A stretch of DNA of 64,000 nucleotides from Anaerolineales bacterium (GTDB lineage: Bacteria; Chloroflexota; Anaerolineae; Aggregatilineales; UBA2796), in NCBI GenBank assembly GCA_015075625.1, contig JABTTZ010000005.1, positions 1 to 64,000 of the forward strand, written 5' to 3'. The notes below the pieces were generated by a model. It saw only the letters and a program-made list of their open reading frames with translations. It was not told the DNA's origin and did not search any database. Both the position numbers and the translations under genes were made by a program. Numbering within the stretch: the first letter of the stretch is position 1; each line of letters begins with the position of its first letter. Shown here in pieces: positions 16,656-24,143 of the stretch.

Positions 16656-17201
16656 ATGAAACAACGCTTTGGGACAGCCTTTTGGCTGACCATGATTCTC
16701 CTCACCGTGGCTGGTATAGTCGTCATCTATCTTAATGGACAACGCCTCACTCCTCCGAACTATCTTGCCCCTGCACAACAAGCCACCGATCTATGGGTGG
16801 CTACGTTACGTGCTAATTCACGGCTGACGATGACCATAATTTACGCTACTGTAGGGACGCCCATGCCCACAGCCCGTCCCTCAAACACGTTTTCAGTAGC
16901 AGATAATTTAACGGCGGATCATTTCCGAAAAACGGGTGAATGGGCTTATCGTCGAGCTTGGCTCACAAATGATGCTTGGGCGACACACCTTTCCAGGCAA
17001 ACCCTCACCGCCCTCGCCCCCACAGCAACCCCAACGCCAAGCCCATCGAAAACCCCAACGGCAACTCCCACCTCAACCCCTACACGGACTCCCACGCCAC
17101 CCTTCGGCGGTGGTGGTGATCCCCTTTGCCCCGGCGGTGGCGGCGAGTGGATGTGGGTCGATGGCGAGTTGATCTTCGTCTGCGGGGTGAGTTGGGAGTA
17201 G
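16656..17201 (+). CDS. Cassette gene B3: anchored linker protein with Trp-rich C-terminal tag
   Basis: 181 residues, paralogue of B1 with the same plan: anchor helix (FWLTMILLTVAGIVVIYLNG), conserved middle (VADNLTADHFRKTGEWAYRRAWLTNDAW), Thr/Pro linker, and CPGGGGEWMWVDGELIFVCGVSWE at the C-terminus. The linker end (cggactcccacgccacccttcgg) is shared at DNA level with B4 rather than B1, showing that border sequence and middle sequence have separate relationships. Function unknown; the pairing with a metzincin suggests an anchor, inhibitor or substrate. Confidence 0.75.
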   Translation: MKQRFGTAFWLTMILLTVAGIVVIYLNGQRLTPPNYLAPAQQATDLWVATLRANSRLTMTIIYATVGTPMPTARPSNTFSVADNLTADHFRKTGEWAYRRAWLTNDAWATHLSRQTLTALAPTATPTPSPSKTPTATPTSTPTRTPTPPFGGGGDPLCPGGGGEWMWVDGELIFVCGVSWE

Positions 17202-17393
17202 GGCGGACGGTGGCAACTCGTACACCGCGCCCCTTGACACTGTACGGGGGGGGGTAATATTAGCGGCGGTCTAGGATTACACCCGTGAGATTGCCTTCTT
17301 ATGCGCCGTCGGCTGAGTCTGGTTGTTGTGCTGCTGAGCGGATTCGCCTTGCTCTGTGCGGGCGCCGCGCTGGTGCATCCGGTGAGGTCGCAG
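17090..17393 (+). repeat. Second-type border repeat R4 (tag, promoter-like region, signal peptide)
   Basis: Shared with 22276-22587. It includes the end of the Thr/Pro linker, the C-terminal tag, the stop, a roughly 100-base non-coding part with a poly-G tract, and the codons for the signal peptide MRRRLSLVVVLLSGFALLCAG of the next gene. Up to the stop it resembles R1-R3; after the stop it carries a different continuation, so two kinds of A head can follow the same tag. Confidence 0.8.
17234..17260 (+). promoter_or_regulatory. Promoter-like element with a G9 run in the spacer
   Basis: TTGACA at 17234-17239 and TAATAT at 17255-17260 match the -35 and -10 consensus. The 15-base spacer is CTGTAC plus nine G. 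A 15-base spacer is shorter than the usual 17, so loss or gain of G residues would change promoter strength, as known for poly-G spacers of phase-variable genes such as porA of Neisseria. The sole downstream gene start is at 17301. Whether the tract really varies is not shown here. Confidence 0.5.
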
Positions 17394-20300
17394 CCTTCCG
17401 GTGAGGCGGGGGCAGTCGTCATTCCGGCGGGGGATTCGATGGCGTTGGCGCTGGCGATCCTGAGGGCAAACGAGGCGGCGGCGCTAGATCGCACGGCATC
17501 GACAACAATCTACCTCAGCGGCGGGGTGTATTCCTTTAGCTATCCGGGCAGCCCATCGGCACCGCAGTTCCCCCCCATCACAGGGACGCTTGTCCTTCAG
17601 GGCGGGGACGCCGTGCTGGATTTCTCTGGAGCAGCGGGGATGAGCCTGCCGATAGTCGTCCTTCCCGAAGCGACGGTGACCATTCAGCACACGACCCTTC
17701 GCCTGACTCAAGGCTATGGGCGGACGATCCTCAATCAGGGACACCTCAGCCTCATCGACAGCACACTGGTGAACACCTCTGCGACGACAACAGGAGAGGG
17801 GGGCGGCATTGACAACCGAGGGGCGTTGACCCTGACTCGTGTCCAGATGCGCGATCATGTCTCCCATAGTGCGGCGGCGCCGGGTGGGGCAATCCTGAAC
17901 AGCGGCGTGCTTACCGCCGCCTGCACGCTGTTCAGCGGAAATCACGCCTCGCAAGGGGGAGCGCTGTACAATGCCGAGGGCGGCGAGGCGACGATTACAG
18001 GGGCGACCTTTTCCGGCAACACCGCGAACGGCGGCGGGGCTATGTTTAATGCCGACTCGCGCCCCATCATGGCGACAGAAAGCTATTGGGGTGGTCAGTC
18101 GCCGGTGATCAACGACCTCTATTTCGGGACGGACACCATCAGCCAGCGCGTTGAGGTATTTCCCCTTGCCGAAGGCGATCCCCTGTCCAATGCCGCTTGT
18201 GTGACATCACCCCCTTCACCGCCGCCCATCCCCACCACCCCCGCTGCCAGCGGACAGGCGGTGGTTGTGCCACCGCTGAACTTCAGCCCCTTTCCGCTTG
18301 CCTACCAACCCGGCGGGCAGTCCTTCACTATCTTAAAACCCAACACCACGACGGAAATGCTCGACTTGCCTGCCCCCCTTGGCGCTCCGGTGTGGTCGCC
18401 CGATGGGCGCTTCATCGCCTTCGCCAGCTACGCCAGTGGGAATGCCGATATCTGGGTGCGTGATACACTCACCGGCATGGATACCAACCTGACAACCAGC
18501 CCGACGCTTGGCGAGGGAAGTCCGCAGTGGTCGCCCGATGGGACGCGCTTGGTGGTGGTGCAAACCATCCTGACCCCACCAACCGTCAGCCATAGGCTCG
18601 GTATCCTCGCCGCTGCTGACGGGCAGGTAACAACGCTCAATGTTCCTGTCGGGGTGGAAGTTCGTTCGCCGTCATGGTCGGCGGATGGGACGGAGATTTT
18701 CTATCGCGCTGCCGAGGTTTGGAACGACTTCACCATTGGATCGATTGTTGCTGTGCCTATTTCTGGCACAGGGGCAGAGCGCGTCGTCATTCCGGCGGGC
18801 AACATCCCCGTTGAAGGCGGCTACCTCACCGCCCCGATCTTTGTCTATGCCTCGCCCACACGTCCCGAAATCGTGTTCAGCGCACGGTATTGGTATACGC
18901 ACCCTATCTATGGGTTACGGCAAAACACCCGCCTGTTTGTGGCGAACAACGACGGCTCAACGATTCGCCTTCTCCTCACTGGCACAGCGACGAAAATCGC
19001 CTTCAGTGGGGTCTGGTCACCCGACGGCAATCAGGTCGCCTTCAGCGATTACTTTGCCTCAACGATGCAGGTCATCCGCCGCGACGGGACGGGGGAAATC
19101 CTTCTGGCGGGGGTCTATGTCAGTAATCTGGGGTGGGTCACGCTGTTCGCGCAGCAGGCGACGCCGACACCGACACTCGTCGCACCCCCGCAAGACAGAA
19201 CCGATTGGGTGGTTTATGCCTCTTTTGACAATGACAATAATTACGAACTCTACATGCTGAATGCCCGCACCACCGCAAGCCCCATACGCTTGACCTATCA
19301 TGCTGCCGATGACTATCAACCGTCGTGGTCACCCGATAAGCGCTATATCGCTTTTATCTCGACACGCGATAATTCAGAGGGGGATTTGTACATTTTGGAT
19401 GTCGTCGATCCAAATCATCCTGTTTATCGCCTTACTACCCCGACACAACCAACAGGGGCGGCAACAGCCAAAGCCGAACCTGTTTGGTCGCCCGATGGTT
19501 TGTCAATCGCTTTTCGAGTGTCTACCGCTGAGGTAGACTCTGCCGATCTCTGGCTATATACACAAGTTGCTGGAGAAGCCCATTATCACCCTTTGGTGAC
19601 CACCCCCGGCAATGACTATGCACCAACTTGGTCAGCCTTGAATCAAATTGCCTTTGTCTCTAATCAAGACGAGCGTCCAGCGATATGGGTCATAGATATA
19701 TCTGGCATTGTGCCTCAAAATCGTCGTGTGCTGGTCAACGCACAGCAACCGATTATTGATCCGGCTTGGTCACCAGATGGGACAAAAATCGGTTTTACAG
19801 CCCAACTTCCCAATGATCAGTATCAGATTTTTGTCTACGCGGTGGGGCAAGGCACATCTATCCCTGTAACAAGCACGAATTACAAAGCGGCGAAACCCAC
19901 ATGGTCGCCGGATGGCGTCTCTCTTGTCTTTATGGTCGATAATGGGCAAGTCAAGGATTTATACCTTGCCAAAGTTGATGGCAGTGAAGCAACTAGCCCC
20001 ACCCGGCTGACGAATGGGACGCGCAATATACACCCATTCTGGTCATCAGCACAGCGAATTGAGCTTCCCCCAACACCCTCATCCACCCCCCATCCACCTT
20101 TAAGTTGTCAGATTACCCTCATCAACAAACGTTATGGTTTTGATCAATGGTTTGATGCCGATACACATGGGGCATCTGCCCAAAAACCTACACAGACCAG
20201 CCAATGGGTAGAAATTTCGCCTGCTCTAGGCAATGCAGGACCCTACCTCGTCCTTCAAAAATATGTCACGTCGAATCTTGTCCAAATTGACTATCCTAGT

Positions 20301-21320
20301 CGCCCTTTATGGATTGATTCCTCGGAAGTAAGTCCGGTAGGTGATTGTGCAACAGGGTACCCGACAGCTATTCCCACACTCACACCCATTCCGAGTGGGG
20401 ACATCCCGTTGGGTGTTGCCGCCTGTGAGGGTGTTTTAGGTGGCATTCGTCTTACCAGTGGGCGGATTATGGATTATGCCGATTGTCGAGCAATTAATCC
20501 GACATTGGCAGACATTCCCCTTTATGATGAGCGTCGTGAATTAGGGCGTTTACTCTGGCTGTTGGAATATGGGCGATCCGCCGGCAATAGCGTTGAATTT
20601 GGGATACGTATAGAAGCCTTCTTCTGTGTGGAACTCATCGAGTCCTCTCTTCTTGACTATCAACACCTAAATGACATTTTCCTTGCGCTCTTGCAAACAA
20701 ACTATGCTTTTCTAAAAGCCGAGCCAACGCTTGGGGGGGTACACCAAACATCCTGTGCCATTTTCGGGCAACCGGGCAATGCTCTACGCTTTGAACGTGT
20801 GGACGCATTGGGTGCGTCGGGTGAAGCAGCAAAGGCTGAGGGAAACACAATCTTTCTCTACAATACAGCCAAAAATAGAAATCGCCATACAGCCGCGAAT
20901 ATGATCCACGAAATCGGTCACTACATTAACGCCAAACTCGGTGGGGCAATCCTTGATGGAATTCCCAATCTAAATTCGCCCCTTGGACAGTTGCGAGATG
21001 GCAAATTGAAATTGGCAAATGGCACTGACTTTTCGGGTCAAATTGTTGCTCTGGATAAAGCACGAGATGGTATGCAACCTGACCCATATACGCAAAACGG
21101 AGGTGGCACATGTGGGGGTGACATAAGCTGTGCACGAAATGAGGAGTTCGCTGACATGTTCTTGCATTGGGTGTATGAAAAAGCAACAGGTGGCATTTTC
21201 CTCAATGATAAAGAGGATAAAGGGAATTTACGGCGGCAGTTCATGGATACGAATATGTCACCCGGACGTCCCAAGTGGGTTTGTCAACTTGCTAATTATG
21301 CTGCCAGTGCTTGTCAGTGA
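17301..21320 (+). CDS. Cassette gene A4: giant secreted beta-helix / propeller / metalloprotease
   Basis: 1339 residues. A Sec signal peptide (MRRRLSLVVVLLSGFALLCAG) is followed by a right-handed beta-helix region of about 60-320 (repeats such as LNQGHLSLIDSTLVN, SGVLTAACTLFSGNHA, GGEATITGATFSGNTA). Then come nine or so TolB/PD40 blades between about 360 and 925 (VWSPDGRFIAFAS, SWSPDKRYIAFIS, AWSPDGTKIGFTA and similar), and an SH3-like segment near 935-1010. A C-terminal zinc protease domain has HEIGH at 1203-1207 and a candidate third ligand in EEFADMF (about 1281). The last third is more AT-rich than the first, hinting at a fusion. It shares its head with the broken gene at 22495. Confidence 0.75.
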   Translation: MRRRLSLVVVLLSGFALLCAGAALVHPVRSQPSGEAGAVVIPAGDSMALALAILRANEAAALDRTASTTIYLSGGVYSFSYPGSPSAPQFPPITGTLVLQGGDAVLDFSGAAGMSLPIVVLPEATVTIQHTTLRLTQGYGRTILNQGHLSLIDSTLVNTSATTTGEGGGIDNRGALTLTRVQMRDHVSHSAAAPGGAILNSGVLTAACTLFSGNHASQGGALYNAEGGEATITGATFSGNTANGGGAMFNADSRPIMATESYWGGQSPVINDLYFGTDTISQRVEVFPLAEGDPLSNAACVTSPPSPPPIPTTPAASGQAVVVPPLNFSPFPLAYQPGGQSFTILKPNTTTEMLDLPAPLGAPVWSPDGRFIAFASYASGNADIWVRDTLTGMDTNLTTSPTLGEGSPQWSPDGTRLVVVQTILTPPTVSHRLGILAAADGQVTTLNVPVGVEVRSPSWSADGTEIFYRAAEVWNDFTIGSIVAVPISGTGAERVVIPAGNIPVEGGYLTAPIFVYASPTRPEIVFSARYWYTHPIYGLRQNTRLFVANNDGSTIRLLLTGTATKIAFSGVWSPDGNQVAFSDYFASTMQVIRRDGTGEILLAGVYVSNLGWVTLFAQQATPTPTLVAPPQDRTDWVVYASFDNDNNYELYMLNARTTASPIRLTYHAADDYQPSWSPDKRYIAFISTRDNSEGDLYILDVVDPNHPVYRLTTPTQPTGAATAKAEPVWSPDGLSIAFRVSTAEVDSADLWLYTQVAGEAHYHPLVTTPGNDYAPTWSALNQIAFVSNQDERPAIWVIDISGIVPQNRRVLVNAQQPIIDPAWSPDGTKIGFTAQLPNDQYQIFVYAVGQGTSIPVTSTNYKAAKPTWSPDGVSLVFMVDNGQVKDLYLAKVDGSEATSPTRLTNGTRNIHPFWSSAQRIELPPTPSSTPHPPLSCQITLINKRYGFDQWFDADTHGASAQKPTQTSQWVEISPALGNAGPYLVLQKYVTSNLVQIDYPSRPLWIDSSEVSPVGDCATGYPTAIPTLTPIPSGDIPLGVAACEGVLGGIRLTSGRIMDYADCRAINPTLADIPLYDERRELGRLLWLLEYGRSAGNSVEFGIRIEAFFCVELIESSLLDYQHLNDIFLALLQTNYAFLKAEPTLGGVHQTSCAIFGQPGNALRFERVDALGASGEAAKAEGNTIFLYNTAKNRNRHTAANMIHEIGHYINAKLGGAILDGIPNLNSPLGQLRDGKLKLANGTDFSGQIVALDKARDGMQPDPYTQNGGGTCGGDISCARNEEFADMFLHWVYEKATGGIFLNDKEDKGNLRRQFMDTNMSPGRPKWVCQLANYAASACQ

Positions 21321-21333
21321 AAGGTTAGAACCA

Positions 21334-22395
21334 ATGAAATATCCAATTATCATCCAACGCGTTCTTACCTGTAGCGCCGTGTTCATCTTGTTAGGGACCA
21401 TGACCGTTCTTGCCCAACCTATAAAAGACACCCAGATCTGGCCAGTACATATCCAAGTTACCCTCACACCCGCTGGACAAATCGATTTGCTTGAGTTTTT
21501 GGCAAGCATTGTGCCGGGAACAACTCGTTGGTCGGATATTTACCCGACGATTATCAGTTATGGGCTGCTGCCTTATCCCTCCTTTGGGCAAGATGGCTCT
21601 CAAATTGGCTATGGGATACCTATCAACCGAGACCCCAATACAAACACACCACCTTATACACAGAGAATATCAGCAGGTATTGGCGTCCAAAATGATATTA
21701 TCAATGCTGTAGAGATCGGATTCCATTTTAATAACAACCCAATACTTGCCATGCCCGAAGTTCAATTTGCCAATATTAAATCCGTCTTTCAACGCTTTGG
21801 TGTACCAAGCCATATGCGAATCAGTGTAAGAATTACTGGTACGGGACACACGGTGTCCATGATGGAAACCTATTGGCAAGATTCAGGATGGTTCGCCACC
21901 TACGGGGTTGTCCTTGCCGAGAGAGACCAAAACGGTGGCACATTATCGCTATGTTTTACCGCCGATCAGTTATCTGCTCCTGACCTTGCTCGCTTTGCAC
22001 CCGGTACAAGCCTAGATGTCGCAGATGAGGCGTTGCTTAATCTTGTTGGATTGCGAACACCCCTTGAGCAGAATATGCTGCTCAATGCGCCAGACGCGGC
22101 AGCCGTTCGCCAGCGGATTCTCAATGATGAATGCCTCAAAACGCGGGAAGATTATTGGTTTTTTCCTCTAGAAGGCTACGTTTCACCGACGCCTTGGGCA
22201 ACGGAAACGCCCACTCCCACGATGACACCAACTGCGCTGCATACCGCAACAAATACCCCAACCGCCACTCCCACCCGGACTCCCACGCCACCCTTCGGCG
22301 GCGGCGGCGATCCCGCCTGCCCCGATGGGACGGGCGGCGAATGGATGTGGGTCGATGGCGAGTTGGTCTTCGTCTGCGGCGTCACGTGGGAGTAG
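21334..22395 (+). CDS. Cassette gene B4: secreted protein with Trp-rich C-terminal tag
   Basis: 353 residues from the ATG at 21334, whose product begins with a signal peptide (YPIIIQRVLTCSAVFILLGTMTVLAQ). An upstream in-frame ATG at 21130 lies inside A4 and is unlikely. The 300-residue middle (WSDIYPTIISYGLLPYPSFG, VQNDIINAVEIGFHF) resembles no family I recognise. It ends in a Thr/Pro linker and CPDGTGGEWMWVDGELVFVCGVTWE, a slightly divergent form of the tag. It starts 13 bp after A4, keeping the A-then-B order of the other cassettes. Confidence 0.72.
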   Translation: MKYPIIIQRVLTCSAVFILLGTMTVLAQPIKDTQIWPVHIQVTLTPAGQIDLLEFLASIVPGTTRWSDIYPTIISYGLLPYPSFGQDGSQIGYGIPINRDPNTNTPPYTQRISAGIGVQNDIINAVEIGFHFNNNPILAMPEVQFANIKSVFQRFGVPSHMRISVRITGTGHTVSMMETYWQDSGWFATYGVVLAERDQNGGTLSLCFTADQLSAPDLARFAPGTSLDVADEALLNLVGLRTPLEQNMLLNAPDAAAVRQRILNDECLKTREDYWFFPLEGYVSPTPWATETPTPTMTPTALHTATNTPTATPTRTPTPPFGGGGDPACPDGTGGEWMWVDGELVFVCGVTWE

Positions 22396-22587
22396 CCCAT
22401 CCGTAGGGGACTCGTACCCCCCATCCCTTGATACTGTACAGGGGGGGGTAATATTAGTGGCGGCCTAGGATTACACCCGTGAGATCGCCTTCTTATGCGC
22501 CGTCGGCTGAGTTTGGTTGTTGTGCTGCTGAGTGGATTCGCCTTGCTGTGTGCGGGCGCCGCGCTGGTGCATCCGGTGAGGTCGCAG
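22276..22587 (+). repeat. Second-type border repeat R5
   Basis: Second copy of the R4 block. The order is the same: linker end, tag, stop, promoter-like region, signal-peptide codons. The non-coding part differs by several substitutions from R4, and the first bases after the stop (TAGCCCATCCGTAG) resemble R2, so the borders themselves look recombinant. Confidence 0.8.
22428..22454 (+). promoter_or_regulatory. Promoter-like element with a G8 run in the spacer
   Basis: TTGATA at 22428-22433, spacer CTGTACA plus eight G, TAATAT at 22449-22454. The spacer is again 15 bases although the G run is one shorter than in the copy at 17234. The compensating A may be chance or may reflect selection on spacing. 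It precedes the broken A5 gene. Confidence 0.45.
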
Positions 22588-22945
22588 GATGCGCCGACAC
22601 TCACCCCCGCCGCGCCAATGGAAATCCACCTCCGCGTCCCCGCCGACGATGCGATGAGTTTGGCGCTGGCGATTCACTACGCAAACAGCGCCGCGCCGCG
22701 CCCCGATGCGCTCCCTGTTCATATTTACCTCGATGGCGGGACATACGCCTTCGCCGCTGTCGGTACAGCGCAGACGCCGCAGTTTCCCTTGCTCAGCGGG
22801 CATGTTATCCTTCATGGGGGGGGCGGCGACGCTGGCAGTGGAGGGAACGCCGATCCGCCTCAGTCCGACGGCAAAGGTGACCATGCGCCATGTCCGTATT
22901 GAGGGGCGCGGGGAGGCGGGACGCAGCCTGCTGAACGAGGGAGCA
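22495..22945 (+). pseudogene. Cassette gene A5: truncated, frameshifted homologue of A4
   Basis: Starts with the same signal peptide as A4 and continues with the same region (PADDAMSLALAIHYAN.., IYLDGGTYAFAAVG, HVILHGGG). The frame is lost at a run of eight G at about 22816-22823. The homology resumes in another frame (AATLAVEGTPIRLSPTAKVTMRHVRIEG..SLLNEGAL) and stops at 22945, where a transposase fragment in the opposite orientation begins. So the gene is both frameshifted and cut after about 150 codons. It marks the broken right edge of the array. Confidence 0.85.
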
Positions 22946-23074
22946 TTACAGGATGTAGTTGAAAACCTTGTACAGCGAGATGCTGTATTCGTAGCCTCGT
23001 TTGGCAACGCTCAAACATGGTCGGATGTGCTGCTCGAACTGTTCTTGCGTTAAACTTACCGGGATAGTGCTCAT
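22946..23074 (-). pseudogene. N-terminal fragment of an IS5/IS4-like transposase
   Basis: Read on the minus strand from the ATG at 23074, this gives 42 residues including LTQEQFEQHIRPCLSVAKRG and YSISLYKVFNYIL, then a stop at the junction with A5. It resembles the first residues of short IS5/IS4-group transposases, which carry such a helix ahead of the catalytic domain. The catalytic part is absent, so this is a remnant left at the break of the cassette array. The family name is by eye. Confidence 0.6.
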
Positions 23075-23356
23075 GGTGGATGACCTTTGGTCGGTTTTTT
23101 TTCTTCCATGATGCACTATCACTGTCGCTTTTCAAAAGTTTTAACCAGTTCATTGTCTGACTGCTTGTCAAGATTTATACGTTCAGACATTACATTCTCC
23201 GACGAACCGGGTATTAAAAAATCAAGCCATATGTCTTATATCGTGTTGCGATATAAATCAATGTGTGATTGAATGTATTTTCGGGCGCATTTAGCATAAA
23301 ATGCGGACATCATGTACAGGAAGGCTAAAGACTATACCCGTGAAAAAGAGCATCAT
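23075..23356. other. AT-rich gap without a supportable gene
   Basis: This 280-base stretch between two transposase remnants is visibly more AT-rich than the surrounding genome, includes a T-run at 23094-23101, and has no ORF with convincing content. It is probably decayed insertion-sequence DNA. Confidence 0.5.
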
Positions 23357-23775
23357 ACGTCTGATGTGGAATGAAGTTGACGAAAAGGGGAATGGGTCGC
23401 AAGATTGAAGGTACGCCTACAGTCAATCGGATCCATTCCCATGACAAGGATAGACTTGGAAAGGCTTTTTACTACGATTTATGTGCTGGTGAACGATTGG
23501 TATCAACGGGAAGGACGGGTGTTGTTGAAGGGCAAACCAAGCCCACCAAAATCATCCCCTGCTGGATGCGCTCCTCGCTAGCGCACGCGAGCGTATCGAA
23601 GGTGCCTTTCACCAACTCCAGAACACCGGACGCAACCTTGAGCGCTTACTTGCCAATACTGTGCGTAGCTTGACCGCCCGCCTTACCCTCAAAGTCACTC
23701 ATTTAGTTCTCAAGCATCTGCTCGCCCGTCACTTTGGTTTTGATCTACAAGCCTTTTCCCTTTCACATTAGACGT
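23357..23775 (+). mobile_element. Internally deleted insertion sequence with terminal inverted repeats
   Basis: Left end ACGTCTGATGTGGAA and right end (read inwards) ACGTCTAATGTGAAA match at 13 of 15 positions, giving a 419-bp element. Inside are the first about 45 and last about 65 codons of one transposase (23441-23771) with the centre missing. The same left end, with the same distance to the transposase ATG (83-84 bases), occurs in the decayed copy ending at 41365. No target-site duplication was clear by eye. Confidence 0.8.
23441..23771 (+). pseudogene. Transposase with internal deletion (IS982-like)
   Basis: Starts MTRIDLERLFTTIYVLVNDW and continues to VLLKGKPSPPK. It then jumps to the C-terminal part LDALLASARERIEGAFHQLQ, NTGRNLERLLANTVRS and HLLARHFGFDLQAF before a stop at 23771. 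The two halves are in different places of the usual transposase, so roughly 150-200 codons including the catalytic core are gone. The N-terminal pattern (two-helix LFTTIYVLVxDWY, in the decayed copy followed by RDSELLTVLLA) and the C-terminal ERIEGAFHQLQNTGR pattern are those of IS982-type DDE transposases. Confidence 0.75.
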
Positions 23776-24100
23776 CACGTATAATTCGGTAAAGAAAGTA
23801 TCCACATCTATTGTTCAATTCTTTTGGTGTTGTCTTGGATTGTACATTGGTGATACCTTCTTTTCCTTCCCGGACAAACCTTTTAGCGTTGGGCGTGATG
23901 TCGGTCTGTAACCCCTTAGCCGTTGGGTCGCTCCCGGTTGCGTAATCAGCCGTGTAGGACATGAGAGCATTGGAAGGGGTGATTGTTCCAACTGGCGCAA
24001 TCAATCTCTTTATGCTAAACTCATGGTTTGCTACGTTGTTCTTGCGCTCACTTAGCGAACCATGAAGATTGAAGTTTTTCTTCATCTTAAAATAATACAT
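23768..24100 (-). CDS. Unassigned 110-residue ORF
   Basis: An open frame in the AT-rich gap, ending 8 bp inside the insertion-sequence end. The product (APVGTITPSNALMSY, LQTDITPNAKRFVREG) is mixed in composition and is not an obvious shadow of a gene on the other strand, but I recognise no family. It may be the tail of a gene cut by the insertion sequence, or chance. No ribosome-binding site decides it. Confidence 0.25.
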   Translation of the reverse strand: MYYFKMKKNFNLHGSLSERKNNVANHEFSIKRLIAPVGTITPSNALMSYTADYATGSDPTAKGLQTDITPNAKRFVREGKEGITNVQSKTTPKELNNRCGYFLYRIIRDV

Positions 24101-24143
24101 CTTTTATGGTTCGGTGCAAGAATTTTTATCGGAGAGCTTTTGA

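Noticed and set aside
23371-23673. 100-residue frame starting MKLTKRGMGRKIEG and its counterpart at 41158-41352
   Set aside because: They are similar to each other only because both overlap copies of the same insertion sequence; the true transposase frame is a different one, starting MTRID.
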